Positions 1-9,564 of a stretch of DNA of 64,000 nucleotides are shown one piece after another (positions within the stretch are counted from its first letter, which is position 1; each line of letters starts with the position of its first letter). The DNA is from an uncultured Pirellulaceae bacterium. Lineage in GTDB: Bacteria; Planctomycetota; Planctomycetia; Pirellulales; Pirellulaceae. Position numbers and translations under genes: made by a program. The stretch spans positions 124,001 through 188,000 of the forward strand of contig CAJQPP010000031.1 of NCBI GenBank assembly GCA_905480235.1, given 5' to 3'. Under the pieces are notes generated by a model that had not been told where the DNA came from, ran no database searches, and saw only the letters and a list, made by a program, of their open reading frames with translations.

Positions 1-1
1 A

Positions 2-880
2 CTGGCCGCGGCCATGAAAAAACGTTCCGACCGCGAAGGCAGCGATCGCGGTGACCGTCGTCGCGGTGGCAGCGATCGACGCGAAAGCGAACGGGATCGA
101 GGCTCGTCGTCACGCGACCGGAACGCAAGTCGCTCTCGTGAAAGCTCTCGCGAAAGTTCTCGTGAAAACTCACGTGATTTCCGAGGCCGATCGTCAACCA
201 GATCCGCAAGCACCTCCGCCAGTAAGAGCGCCAGTAAGAGCACTCCAAAAAAATCGACTCGATCGATGACCGGTCGGTACTCTTCTTTTGTTGATGGCAT
301 GATTAGGAAATACGACGAAGATGGCGATGGCAAGCTCAACAAAGATGAACGAAAAAAAGTAAGTGGTTCTACCCCTTTGATCGATGAAAACGGCGACGGC
401 ATGGTTGACCGTGGCGAACTGCTAAACTCGATAGAAGGTCGAGCCAAACCCGCGGCCACATCCAAGAGCACGGAAAGCAAAAGACCGACGCGACGACGGG
501 GCAGTCGCACAACAGATAAAAAGGAGAGCGAAACACGTGAAGAACCACGCGAAACACGCTCAAGCTCCTCTCGCTCACGAGGCAGCAGCAAAACGGAAAA
601 CTCCATCACATACGACATCAAGGGATTTGAAAAAGTCACCCTTGAGTACGAAAAGCGGTCCGATCGGGAGACCTATTTGAAGCGGCAGGGTGCCAGTCGT
701 GATTTTCTTGAATGGGACAAGAATGCTGACGGTCAAATTACGATGGGAGAAATTCGCCGCGGCAAGAAGTGGACCAACGATCTAGCGCGCAAATTCCAAA
801 AGTTAGATTCGAATAACGATCGCGTTGTCACCATCACAGAATTTGACGAGAACTTCAACTCTCGCGACTTTGATAAGTAA
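2..880 (+). CDS. EF-hand protein with Arg/Ser-rich N-terminus (5' partial)
   Basis: Probable calcium-binding protein. The reading frame is open to the left edge of the window, and the ATG at 14 has no ribosome binding site, so the gene probably begins outside. Counting from that ATG, residues 1-80 are dense in Arg, Ser and Asp with SR/RE-type dipeptides. Four EF-hand loops follow: D101-E112 (DEDGDG), D124-E135 (DENGDG), D235-E246 (DKNADG) and a looser one at D265-E276 (DSNNDR). A basic, Ser-rich linker (about 145-195) separates the two pairs. No membrane segment is seen in the visible part; a signal peptide, if any, lies upstream. EF-hand proteins with low-complexity tails are common in planctomycetes. 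A partner or location cannot be read from the sequence. It converges on the symporter gene. Confidence 0.8.
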   Translation: MAAAMKKRSDREGSDRGDRRRGGSDRRESERDRGSSSRDRNASRSRESSRESSRENSRDFRGRSSTRSASTSASKSASKSTPKKSTRSMTGRYSSFVDGMIRKYDEDGDGKLNKDERKKVSGSTPLIDENGDGMVDRGELLNSIEGRAKPAATSKSTESKRPTRRRGSRTTDKKESETREEPRETRSSSSRSRGSSKTENSITYDIKGFEKVTLEYEKRSDRETYLKRQGASRDFLEWDKNADGQITMGEIRRGKKWTNDLARKFQKLDSNNDRVVTITEFDENFNSRDFDK

Positions 881-897
881 ACGCAAACAAAGCGGGT

Positions 898-916
898 CCC
901 CTTTCTTTGCAAGGGG
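898..916. terminator. Weak hairpin between convergent genes
   Basis: CCCCTT (898-903) pairs with AAGGGG (911-916) across a 7-base loop in the 63-bp space between the converging EF-hand and symporter genes. There is no clean T-tract on either side, so a shared terminator role is only plausible. Confidence 0.3.
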
Positions 917-943
917 GATTCGCTGCCGCTGGCGAAACCGTCT

Positions 944-2473
944 TTAGATTTCGGCCTCTTCCCGAAAAACCGCCTCGTCCAACGAGCCCTCCCATTTTGC
1001 GACCGTACAGGCAACCGCGACATCACCTGTGATATTAGTCATCGTCCGCATCATGTCTAACAAGCGATCAAACGGGAAAATAAAGGCGATTACCAGCAAC
1101 GCCTGTTCCGGACCGATCCCAATCACGCTTAAAACAGTAGCCGCCAACAACAATCCCGCGGATGGAATCCCGGCGGCGCCGATGGATACCAAAGTCGCCG
1201 TCAAGGCTACACTTACGTACTGACCCCCGGTTAGTGCAAGACCGCCAGCTTGGGCTGCGAACAAAGCGACAATCCCCAAGTAGATCGCAGTTCCATCCAT
1301 ATTGATCGTGGCACCCAGAGGCAACACAGAGCCCGCCACCGATTTATCCACCCCCAGATTTTTTTCTGCACAAGAGATCGTGACCGGCAAAGTGGCATTG
1401 GATGAAGCCGTTGAATAGGCGACGCCTTGAGCGTCCGCCACTCCGCGAAAAAACTGTTTCAGCGGCAATCCCAGAAGTAATCGCACAATCAAGAAACCGT
1501 AGACCAACGCGATTTGCAGGAAGCATGCCAGGTACAGCGAGAAAGCCAGCTTGCCCATATTCTGCAATACTTCGATCCCTTGGGTTGCCATCACCCAAGT
1601 CATTAAAGCAAATACACCGTAGGGAGCTAACTCCATTACCAAGATGGTGATTTTCATGACGACCTCAGAAGCCGATTCAAAAAACCGCTTCAAAGGATCT
1701 CCGGCTGCACCGGCGAGTAAAATCCCTACCCCAATGAGAATGGCAAAAAAGATCGTCTGCAGAACATTGCCATCCGAAATGCCAGCTGCGGGATTTTCGG
1801 GAATAATGTTTAAGAGTCGATCAACGAAACCGCCGGAATCCTCGGCTTTGGCAAGTTTTCCCTCTACGCTGCTGAGAGCTTCCGCACCCGCAACTTCGTA
1901 ATTCACGCCCACCCCGGGTTTCACAATCGTGCCGATTCCCAAGCCTAGGCTAACGGCGAAAAGCGTCGTCAACAAATAAAGCCCAATCGTACGCGCTCCC
2001 AGAGAGCCCAGTCTTTTAGGGTCTCCCATGGCGGTGACGCCCGCCACCAACGTCGTTGCGATCAGGGGAATGATCAACATTTTGATCAAACGAACAAACG
2101 CATCGCCAAAAGGCTTTACCCAAGTATTGACAAAAGATTTGGCCTGACCATGGGGATCGGCAAAGCTGTATTCAACCGTATCGGTTCCATTCCAATCGGG
2201 ATCGGGTTGGTATTGAAAAACACCGTCGTTTTCGGTGACCGTCCCGTGCTTCGCTTTGATTGAGGCAACGTCGACAATACGGTTATCGCTCGGCCCGCTT
2301 AAACCCTCCAGTGTCATAGCACTTGTGGCGCCCGGCGCAACCACAACAGGCATACTGGAGGCACCTTGGGATGGGCCCATCGAGTACCGCAACAAAAGCC
2401 CTACCGCGAGACCTAGAAAAAGTCCCACGAGTACGCGTTTCCACAACGCGATGGATTGCCATTTTTTAAACAT
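944..2473 (-). CDS. Dicarboxylate/amino acid:cation symporter (DAACS) with cadherin-like loop insert
   Basis: Secondary transporter of the inner membrane, expected to take up C4-dicarboxylates or acidic amino acids with Na+ or H+. The family signature NMDGT is present, as is the long hydrophobic series with helical hairpins. TM1 is at about residues 12-30 and the usual 'PFGDAFVRLIKMLIIPL' start of TM2 is at about 121. Between them, residues 35-112 form an insert absent from standard family members, where this loop is short; its stretch HGTVTENDG...DPDWNGTDTVEYSF looks like a cadherin/VCBS-type beta-sandwich fragment. Total length of 509 exceeds the usual 400-440 by about this insert. The start has AGGCGA about 5 bp upstream. 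The family is certain; substrate and role of the insert are not. Confidence 0.93.
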   Translation of the reverse strand: MFKKWQSIALWKRVLVGLFLGLAVGLLLRYSMGPSQGASSMPVVVAPGATSAMTLEGLSGPSDNRIVDVASIKAKHGTVTENDGVFQYQPDPDWNGTDTVEYSFADPHGQAKSFVNTWVKPFGDAFVRLIKMLIIPLIATTLVAGVTAMGDPKRLGSLGARTIGLYLLTTLFAVSLGLGIGTIVKPGVGVNYEVAGAEALSSVEGKLAKAEDSGGFVDRLLNIIPENPAAGISDGNVLQTIFFAILIGVGILLAGAAGDPLKRFFESASEVVMKITILVMELAPYGVFALMTWVMATQGIEVLQNMGKLAFSLYLACFLQIALVYGFLIVRLLLGLPLKQFFRGVADAQGVAYSTASSNATLPVTISCAEKNLGVDKSVAGSVLPLGATINMDGTAIYLGIVALFAAQAGGLALTGGQYVSVALTATLVSIGAAGIPSAGLLLAATVLSVIGIGPEQALLVIAFIFPFDRLLDMMRTMTNITGDVAVACTVAKWEGSLDEAVFREEAEI

Positions 2474-2663
2474 ATCAGTCGCCTATGCATGGTGAAGCAA
2501 TGAACCCACACGATAAATACTGAGCGGTGAGATTACAATCACCGTAACGAGCAACCTCAAAACTTGGTCAACTGGCCAAACTCAGCAAGGCAACGTAAAT
2601 CAACAGGCCTCTCAAAACGCAACCGCAGTCACCAAGACAGGATGGGGCAGCCAAAATATCGGA

Positions 2664-3977
2664 TCACTGCTTGGGTAGCGAAGGGGCCCGAGCAGTGCGG
2701 GCTCCCGTGTAATCCTGACGCAATTGGTTAGCTGCGGTACTGCGTTGAGTTTTGTCCAATAATTGAGCGTAAGCAAAAGCCGTTCTTTGCGTCGAGCGAT
2801 GAGCTTTGCCCAACACTAACGTTTGTGTCTCCAAGGCTTGCTTCAACAGAGGCTCTGCCGTTGCGTAATCACCTCGCTTACCTTTTAGAATCCCTAATTG
2901 AAATTCCGACTTTGCCGTAATGGCATCTTGCGGGCCATGCGTTGTTCGATTGCCATCTAACACACTTTCAAGCAAGGCCTCCGATTCAGCGTGTTTCCCC
3001 GCCATCGCCATCGCGGCCGCCAGATGCGATTTAGTTTTCAGGGTAAATGGATCTACCATACCGCGTTGTTTTTCAAAAATCTCCGCTGCTTGCAAAAGAA
3101 ATTTCTGCGATTCCCTTGCCTCACCCATTGAGAGGTAGGTGACGCCAATATCCTTTAGTGTCAAACCGCGACGGTCACTATCTGCACCGAGCTTCTTTCT
3201 CTGGATCTTTTCCGCGGCGAGCATGAACTCCAAAGCTCGTTTGTATTGCGCCGTCGATTGCAACACAACGCCCGCGGCGGTCAAACGGTCAGCGTAATTC
3301 GGGTCGTCGTCACCATAGACGGCCTTGCTGATCGTCACCGCTTGTAACAAGTGGTCCATGGCCCGATCGTTTTGGCCAGCGCGATGCAACAACAAACCCA
3401 ACTTGTAATAAATAATTTCCGTGTCGGGATGTTGAGGGCCAAATGTACGACGAGCGACCACCAGAGCTTCCCGATAGGTGTTCCAAGCAACCTCCAACTG
3501 ACCCTGCAGCACAAGCACTCCAGCAATCCGTGTTTTTATCTGGGCTAACAAATGGGATTGCTCTCCAAAAAGCCGCAACAGTACCGCGGAAGCCCTATTC
3601 AATTTTTCTAAAGCCGCCACCAGATCGCCTCGGCTGGCATCGGCTACCGCTTGCTCTTGCAACGTTTTGACCTGCCTCGCTTCCGCCAACTGTGCCGGTG
3701 AAAATTGCGACTGTTGTTCGGAAACCCGCTTAGCCAAAGTGGCATTAGCCACTTGCCATGATTCCGTTCCATGCTCTGCGATCAATCGAGCTGCCACAGC
3801 GCCCCAAGCCTGAGCCGCTTGCTGGAATTGATTTTGTGCCTCGAAGGATTGAGCGGTTTGCATCAACTCCAAAACCTCAACATCGGTTGGGTCGCTTAAC
3901 GGGCTGCCCTGAGACCAACCAACTTGCGCGATTAATACGGAGACTAAACAACACGTTAATCCTGCCAATTTGCCCAT
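2664..3977 (-). CDS. Secreted TPR protein (kinesin-light-chain-type repeats)
   Basis: A 437-residue protein with an N-terminal signal peptide (hydrophobic core about 4-19, likely cleavage near SQG at 22-24). From about residue 115 to 425 it consists of TPR units of the 42-residue kinesin-light-chain type, with repeated motifs such as 'FGPQHPDTEIIYYKLG' and 'YGDDDPNYADRL', ending in an Arg-rich tail. TPR solenoids bind other proteins. No enzymatic domain is seen. It stands alone between the symporter and a divergent glycosyltransferase gene, so partners cannot be inferred from context. Confidence 0.85.
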   Translation of the reverse strand: MGKLAGLTCCLVSVLIAQVGWSQGSPLSDPTDVEVLELMQTAQSFEAQNQFQQAAQAWGAVAARLIAEHGTESWQVANATLAKRVSEQQSQFSPAQLAEARQVKTLQEQAVADASRGDLVAALEKLNRASAVLLRLFGEQSHLLAQIKTRIAGVLVLQGQLEVAWNTYREALVVARRTFGPQHPDTEIIYYKLGLLLHRAGQNDRAMDHLLQAVTISKAVYGDDDPNYADRLTAAGVVLQSTAQYKRALEFMLAAEKIQRKKLGADSDRRGLTLKDIGVTYLSMGEARESQKFLLQAAEIFEKQRGMVDPFTLKTKSHLAAAMAMAGKHAESEALLESVLDGNRTTHGPQDAITAKSEFQLGILKGKRGDYATAEPLLKQALETQTLVLGKAHRSTQRTAFAYAQLLDKTQRSTAANQLRQDYTGARTARAPSLPKQ

Positions 3978-4250
3978 ACCAGCTTTGCCCTTCCCATTGA
4001 ATCCAATTCCTAGGCCGTTTACGTATCAAAATCGAGCCAATCAGCCTACTGCACTCATCGGTTTTTCAGAGGAGAGATAGGCTTGCTAGCGTTTTCAACG
4101 GTGGGTTCGAACTTGACCCTATCCCAATCGAATCGGTAGTTTCTGTATTGGAACGCCCTCGCAAAATCACCCTGCGGAACGAGGCGAGCTCAGAGCAACC
4201 GGGCTTGGATCAAGTTCGGTGGTATCGCTTTTCACGGACGCCGGATCGAA

Positions 4251-5375
4251 ATGGAAGCACCTTCCAAACCACTTAAAATCTTGCAGCTCACTTCCGGACT
4301 CGATGTCAATGGAGCTCTCGTACATTGCAAGCTGCTTTCTCAGCAACTGGCCCATCGCGGGCACCAAATAACGATTGCATGCCGCCGACAATCCTGGCTT
4401 TGGAGTCAGGTTTCTGAATTGCCCGCCCGTGTCGTGACCTGCCAAATGAACCGTTGGCCGCTGAGCGACCTGACACAGTTTGCCGATTGGATAAAGCGGG
4501 AACGATTTGATGTGATGCATTCTCACATGAGCAGTGCTCACATGTTTGGAATTATCATGAAAAAGATGACCGGCATTCCTGTCGTGGCGACCGCCCACTG
4601 CCGCCACGTACAACCTTGGTGGCGATTCAATGACGTGGTGATTGCCAACTCCGCTTCTACCTACCGCTTTCACCAAAAATTCAATCTTGTTCCCAGTCAA
4701 CAACTAGTAACGATTCATCCCTTCATCGACACCCAGAAGTTCCAAGAACCAGCGCGCCCGATGTATCGCGCCATGCGTCGTGATTGGCGGTTTCCAATGG
4801 ATGCCTCGGTGATCGCAGTAGCTGGGGATGTTGTGCCCCACAAAGGTCATCACTGGCTTTTCAAATGCCTACCTGACCTCCTTCGAGAATTCCCCAAACT
4901 TCGCATTATTTTAGTAGGCCGTTTTCGCCGAGGTGAATCCTTCACCAACCGACTACGCCAGCACTTGCTCGATCACAAACTTTACAACCGAGTTAAATGG
5001 CTTGGGCGACGCAACAATATGCAGGACGTACTTGGGGCGGCCGATTTAGTGGTCATGCCATCACTCGTTGAGGCATTTGGAATGGTTGCTTTAGAGAGCA
5101 TGGCTGTTGGGACTCCGGTAGTTGCGTCGGCAACTGGGGGCCTTAAGGAACTCATTTCACATCGCCAAAATGGACTCCTCGTTCCCCCGAAAAATGCACC
5201 TTTGCTAAGCGATGCGATAACGCATTTACTCACCGACCAAGCGTTAAGGTTGCAAATCATCGAGGGTGGTCTGCGGACGATTCAGCAACGGTTCACTCCC
5301 GAGGTATTGGCGGGCCAAATAGAAACAGTCCTGTACTCAGCGACACAAACGCAAAAAAAACGCTTGGCAGCCTGA
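4251..5375 (+). CDS. GT4-family glycosyltransferase
   Basis: GT-B fold, retaining glycosyltransferase, 374 residues, cytosolic or membrane-associated. The N-terminal Rossmann half (about 9-170) starts with 'ILQLTSGLDVNGALVH' and contains the 'MHSHMSSAHMFG' stretch typical of family 4. The C-terminal half carries 'LVGRF', the VVMPSLVEAFG segment and the EX7E motif (E-AFGMVAL-E) that contacts the sugar nucleotide, followed by 'GTPVVAS'. A GGAT sequence lies a few bases before the ATG. Donor and acceptor cannot be told; polysaccharide or lipid glycan assembly is likely. It has no adjacent cell-wall genes. Confidence 0.9.
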   Translation: MEAPSKPLKILQLTSGLDVNGALVHCKLLSQQLAHRGHQITIACRRQSWLWSQVSELPARVVTCQMNRWPLSDLTQFADWIKRERFDVMHSHMSSAHMFGIIMKKMTGIPVVATAHCRHVQPWWRFNDVVIANSASTYRFHQKFNLVPSQQLVTIHPFIDTQKFQEPARPMYRAMRRDWRFPMDASVIAVAGDVVPHKGHHWLFKCLPDLLREFPKLRIILVGRFRRGESFTNRLRQHLLDHKLYNRVKWLGRRNNMQDVLGAADLVVMPSLVEAFGMVALESMAVGTPVVASATGGLKELISHRQNGLLVPPKNAPLLSDAITHLLTDQALRLQIIEGGLRTIQQRFTPEVLAGQIETVLYSATQTQKKRLAA

Positions 5376-5796
5376 ATTACATGGCTTATCGAGGCTGTTG
5401 CGGGGATCCTTAACGGATGAGATTCGACACTGCATCAGGTGATTGGACCTCATTCTTGCCATTTTCGGCCCTCTTAGTGCGTGCAAATTGGCCCTTCGTA
5501 TTTTGAGCCCAAATCCCTCAAAATCTCTCACCGGCGACCCGAAAAAGTGGCCTTGGGCAGCCGCAAACCATTGTGAAACTTTGACTTAGGTGGCCGCCGT
5601 TCCTACGATTTATCTTGGGAAATCCAACGAATTCTCTCACCGGTGAGCTATTGTTCCAGATAGACGTATAGCGATTGGTGAAAACGAGTTGGCGCAAAAC
5701 CTCTTTTCTCGCGTCCCGCTAATCCTACTTGTCTCTTTCGATCGACTCGACACTCCCATCGAAATCGACCTTTCCATCCCTCAGGAGATCAAACTC
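5376..5796. other. Intergenic region before DUF1559 gene, with repeat and palindrome
   Basis: 421 bp without a convincing gene. It contains an 11-base direct repeat TCTCTCACCGG at 5524-5534 and 5633-5643; the second copy runs into the perfect 12-base palindrome CTCACCGGTGAG (5636-5647), 150 bp before the downstream start. This could be a regulator site, but I see no clear promoter hexamers tied to it. Confidence 0.35.
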
Positions 5797-6897
5797 ATGC
5801 CAACCATCAAACCAAGGAAAGCCTTTACGCTTATCGAGCTTCTGGTGGTCATTGCAATCATTGGTATTCTTGTCAGCCTGCTTCTACCCGCTGTACAACA
5901 GGTCCGTGAAGCTGCACGGCGCACTGAGTGCCTGAATAACATTCGGCAAATTGGATTAGCAATTCAAAATGCTGAATCTGCCACCAGAAAATTCCCCTCG
6001 GGCTGGATTGAATTATTCGCCAACGGAACCAGTGAACCTGACCTCGCTTATCGATACGGTTGGGCCACACAGATATTACCGTATGTGGAAGCAACTAATC
6101 TCTATAACCGGTACGACTTGCGTGATTATTGGGACGCCACGGTTCCATCGGGCGGGACCTTTAATGACATCGCCAATGATGCCAGTACGGTCCTCAAAAT
6201 TTTCACTTGCCCGTCGGATTCGATGCCCGATATCAATCCCAATTGGGACCCTGCAGATTGCCCGGGCTATGCCAAAATGAACTACGCTGGAAACGCGGGA
6301 GTCATGATACTGAACCCCACGGTTTTAGATTACAACCTGAGCACAGCCGCCCGTGGCAGCAGTGAACTCAAAGAAGGCTTTGGACTTTTTTGCTGCAACA
6401 GTGCTGTTCGAGACCGTGACATCGTCGATGGGCGATCAAACACCATCATTTTCGGTGAACGCGGCGGCATGGACTTCAATGCCTCTGATCCTTTGAACCC
6501 AGTACCGAGATCTTCGATGCCCAATCTTTTGATCAGAATTGGGGTCCCGTCGATCAACCAACAATATGTCACAACATCCGGCCCGGGTACGATCCGAGCG
6601 GGTACGGATGGCAGCTCTCAACTTGCTATGGGACCTTTCAATCCCAACGACTTTTCAAATACCGACTACGACGGTTCATTGTCACCCGAAGACTATCGCC
6701 CCAATGCAGCGACTGATTTAGATGGTGATGGACTGAACGCTTTCAGTTTGGGTTATTCGTCCGCCCACCCCCGCGGCCTGAATGTCGCGTTTGCCGACGG
6801 TTCGGCCACCTACATTGACGACTTTATTGACGACACTGTATTGCGGAATTTACTCAACCGAAAAGATGGCAATGTCATCGACAAAACGGAGCTGTAA
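5797..6897 (+). CDS. DUF1559 protein with prepilin-type N-terminal methylation motif
   Basis: Typical planctomycete DUF1559 (SBP_bac_10) protein of 366 residues. The ATG at 5797 is preceded by AGGAGA at 5783-5788, a strong ribosome binding site; upstream in-frame codons are not needed. The N-terminus '[18 protein letters not shown]' is a type IV pseudopilin signal, with cleavage by a prepilin peptidase expected before F and methylation of the new N-terminus. The long helix continues to '[21 protein letters not shown]'. The C-terminal end has the H-x-RGLN-x-AFADGS motif shared by the family. Such proteins occur in many copies per planctomycete genome and probably form or decorate pseudopilus-like structures; the exact role is unknown. 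A clear terminator follows. Confidence 0.95.
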   Translation: MPTIKPRKAFTLIELLVVIAIIGILVSLLLPAVQQVREAARRTECLNNIRQIGLAIQNAESATRKFPSGWIELFANGTSEPDLAYRYGWATQILPYVEATNLYNRYDLRDYWDATVPSGGTFNDIANDASTVLKIFTCPSDSMPDINPNWDPADCPGYAKMNYAGNAGVMILNPTVLDYNLSTAARGSSELKEGFGLFCCNSAVRDRDIVDGRSNTIIFGERGGMDFNASDPLNPVPRSSMPNLLIRIGVPSINQQYVTTSGPGTIRAGTDGSSQLAMGPFNPNDFSNTDYDGSLSPEDYRPNAATDLDGDGLNAFSLGYSSAHPRGLNVAFADGSATYIDDFIDDTVLRNLLNRKDGNVIDKTEL

Positions 6898-6924
6898 AAC
6901 GGGTTCAAAAAACTTAAATTTATG

Positions 6925-6958
6925 CGACCGTGGCCTTTTGCCCGGTCGTTTTTTTTTG
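6925..6958 (+). terminator. Rho-independent terminator of DUF1559 gene
   Basis: Stem CGACCG (6925-6930) / CGGTCG (6943-6948), extended inward by GG/CC pairing, followed directly by a run of T (6949-6957). It sits 28 bp after the DUF1559 stop. Confidence 0.85.
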
Positions 6959-7091
6959 GTTAGCTGCCATAATTTGCTTTTCGTTTTCCTTCGATCGATA
7001 CGTATCCGATTCGAACATAACGAAAGTGCGTGGTCGTCAATGCACGGCCATCGGACCCTTTAACCGCCATCCCCATTTGCAACCCTCCATC

Positions 7092-7289
7092 ATGCGATTA
7101 CCACGCTCCAGGTTCCGTTCCTTAAAATCGCGACTTTCGTTGATTGTCATGGGTGTCGCCTTGGGATTGGCAGCGCGGTGGGTAAGTGGTTTGCTCGGCG
7201 ATTCACCACAAGAGCCGTTATTCCAGCCCATGCCAGCTATTTCTGAAAGCGGCACGAATACTGGCGAAACTCCGCCAGCCACCGAATAA
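7092..7289 (+). CDS. Small predicted membrane protein (65 aa)
   Basis: Short frame starting at ATG 7092: a basic N-terminus (RSRFRSLKSR), one hydrophobic stretch 'LSLIVMGVALGLAARWVSGLL' at about residues 16-36, then a Pro/Glu/Ser-rich tail. The layout fits a single-pass membrane protein or an uncleaved signal anchor. There is no clear ribosome binding site and no recognised family. The gene follows the DUF1559 terminator, so it would need its own promoter. It could be spurious. Confidence 0.4.
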   Translation: MRLPRSRFRSLKSRLSLIVMGVALGLAARWVSGLLGDSPQEPLFQPMPAISESGTNTGETPPATE

Positions 7290-7450
7290 GGGTTACATTT
7301 TCCGATTTGCCATCAGGCATAATCTAGCTGCCAGCAGCCACTGCCAGAAGCGCACACCCGTTTGTAATCATTGCCAATGAACCGGCCAACAGAATCTGAT
7401 AATGATCTCGTTCTGACTTGTCCGTTTCTGATTGTCCGATGAGGTAAGGC

Positions 7451-8080
7451 GTGCTTTTCAAAACAATTTTCTGCTCAGCGATTTTCATTGCACTCGCGAC
7501 CAACACGACCCAAGCTCAAACAAATACGCAACGGGGGGCAATTTCCGGTGGCGCAGCAGGGGCGATCATTGGAGGCATTGTTGGCAATCAAAATAACGAG
7601 ACTTCTGAGGGCGCATTAATTGGCGGCGCTATCGGAGCACTGACGGGAGGGTTGCTCGGAAACGACCGCGATCGTCAAATCCAGCAAGAATACTATTTCC
7701 AACAACAACAGGCAGTCGCGTACCGAAACGGAATTTCCATGAATGATGCAATCGCTCTGACCACTAACGGTGTGGGTAGCGAGGTCATCATTAACCAGAT
7801 CCAAATCAATGGCGTCCAACAGCGGATCGGAGTTAATGAGATCATTGCCCTGCATAAGCAAGGGGTGGATAACCGCGTTATCGATGCCATGCAAAGAGCG
7901 CCGCTTTCTAGCCATCGGGCAAGACGCCCGGCGCCCCCAAGAATTCAGCACTACCCTGTTGTGGTCGCCGAGCCCGTATTAGTCCCCCAAGTCATCTGGT
8001 CGACTCCGTATCGCGGGCGTCATCATCACCATCGACCTTATCGAAATGGCGCGAGTGTACACTTCCATTATCGGCACTGA
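7451..8080 (+). CDS. Exported glycine-zipper protein with His-rich tail
   Basis: 209 residues from a GTG start at 7451 preceded by GAGG (7441-7444). A signal peptide (about 1-23, ending TQAQ) precedes two glycine-zipper helices, 'GGAAGAIIGGIVG' and 'GGAIGALTGGLLG' (about 30-72), of the SlyB/YMGG type that packs in or across membranes. A Gln-rich stretch follows, then a region with 'NDAIALTTNGVGSEVIINQI' and 'NEIIALHKQGVDNRVI', two related helical repeats that resemble the short repeats found in many planctomycete envelope proteins. The last 25 residues are rich in His (RGRHHHHRPY...HFHYRH), possibly metal binding. An outer-membrane or periplasmic structural role is inferred, not proven. Confidence 0.8.
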   Translation: MLFKTIFCSAIFIALATNTTQAQTNTQRGAISGGAAGAIIGGIVGNQNNETSEGALIGGAIGALTGGLLGNDRDRQIQQEYYFQQQQAVAYRNGISMNDAIALTTNGVGSEVIINQIQINGVQQRIGVNEIIALHKQGVDNRVIDAMQRAPLSSHRARRPAPPRIQHYPVVVAEPVLVPQVIWSTPYRGRHHHHRPYRNGASVHFHYRH

Positions 8081-8088
8081 ATCGATTT

Positions 8089-9414
8089 CTAGCGTTCCCT
8101 ATCGCTCAGTATTTGCTTTACCACAGCGATAGTCGACTCCGCCATTGCTTTGGCATCCCGTCGACTCAATACACTATTGCGCCCTGTTTCGCCCAGTGCC
8201 AAACGTAACTCTCGATCCAAAATCAGCTTCCGCAATTGCTGCACTAATTCCTGCGGATCGTCTGGAGAATACAGCAGACCGCCCCCCAGATCGTCGAGTA
8301 ATTCTGGAAAAACGCCGTGCGCCGGTTGTACTACGGGCACCCCACAAGCCATGGCTTCCAACGCGTACAAACCCTTGGGTTCGTGATATTCCGTAGGCAC
8401 ACACAAAACATCCATCTCGGTAAACATCCGCAGCTTACCAGCACGATCAACGCTTCCAAGATTACTGTAGCTGCTGACCAGACCGGCTGACTCCAGACGC
8501 TTGAATTGCAACTCCGCAAAAGCCTCATGATCTTTCCCCAACCAACCTGCGATCTGCAGCCTTACCTGCTCCATGCCTTCCTCTTTCTTTAATTCAAGGA
8601 AAGCCGTAACCAAATTGTGCAGGCCTTTATCTTCGGATAGCCGCGCTAGATAGCCGATATTTAGGATGTCACTTTTTTCTCTGGCGCGGAGCAAACCGAC
8701 ATAATCGCTGGTGTCGATTCCCAACGGTGTAACATACATTTTTTCACGACTTAGCCCACATTCACGTGCCATTAAATCGGCATAAAAATTACTGTGAACT
8801 AAATAGCCATCAATATACTGGTCTAACTCACCGATCAAGTGAATCGCCTGTCGCTTGTAAGGCTCGCTGAGGCTGTTTAAGAAAATGTCATCGCCTTGCA
8901 GCGTCACAATTACGGGGACGTCCCATTTCTTTTTTAATTCCGGTACGAAACCTGCAATCAAAACATTGGATAACACCACGACTTCGGGCTGCATATCCTC
9001 CTCAAGCCATTGCACCAAACGCTTGACCTCCTTGCGTTGGTGGCCGTTCTTTCCCCGTAACATGGAAACGGTCAAGCCGCCGAGCATTTTGGCGTCGGTT
9101 TCAATGCCCCGTGACGTCACTTTGCGAATGAGGCGAGGATTATCCAGAAATCGATCCATGAATCGTGGGACGAATCGGAATAGCGGTATTTTCTCTTGCA
9201 GATAGACATTGATCCCGCCAAAGAAAACCTGATCGACACTGACCTCTTTTTCGTCGGAACGAATCGGCGTGTAAGTAGGCACCAATACCGTTTCGAAACC
9301 CTCGGCGGTCAAACTACGGGCTAATGTATTGTCGTGCATGCAACTGCCGCAATACATACCGGCAGCTCCAGCCGTTAAATAGGTAATCGATGGTTTACGG
9401 GAAGCAAGATTCAT
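8089..9414 (-). CDS. GT4-family glycosyltransferase
   Basis: A 441-residue GT-B glycosyltransferase. The N-terminal half begins 'TYLTAGAAGMYCGSCMHDN', with the glycine-rich turn and a Cys pair, and includes 'VIVTLQGDDIFL'. The C-terminal half contains 'VTPLGIDTSDY', 'IGYLARLSEDKGLHNLV' and the EX7E motif (E-PKGLYAL-E) followed by 'MACGVPVVQP'. Donor and acceptor are unknown. The start lacks a clear ribosome binding site. It lies 150 bp downstream of, and in the same direction as, the PEP-synthase-like gene, so the two may share transcription. Its end is 8 bp from the end of the convergent glycine-zipper gene. Confidence 0.9.
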   Translation of the reverse strand: MNLASRKPSITYLTAGAAGMYCGSCMHDNTLARSLTAEGFETVLVPTYTPIRSDEKEVSVDQVFFGGINVYLQEKIPLFRFVPRFMDRFLDNPRLIRKVTSRGIETDAKMLGGLTVSMLRGKNGHQRKEVKRLVQWLEEDMQPEVVVLSNVLIAGFVPELKKKWDVPVIVTLQGDDIFLNSLSEPYKRQAIHLIGELDQYIDGYLVHSNFYADLMARECGLSREKMYVTPLGIDTSDYVGLLRAREKSDILNIGYLARLSEDKGLHNLVTAFLELKKEEGMEQVRLQIAGWLGKDHEAFAELQFKRLESAGLVSSYSNLGSVDRAGKLRMFTEMDVLCVPTEYHEPKGLYALEAMACGVPVVQPAHGVFPELLDDLGGGLLYSPDDPQELVQQLRKLILDRELRLALGETGRNSVLSRRDAKAMAESTIAVVKQILSDRER

Positions 9415-9564
9415 AAATTTTTTAAGGGAACGCTCTCTTTCAATTTCTTACTGCCTGGTGCATGTGTGGCAGTCTCATGATCGTTGCATCAGAGATTCCC
9501 ACAGGCAAGTTCAAAAACCTAAGGCGACGTTACCGCATCTGGCAACACCCGCCCAAGGGCTGCC

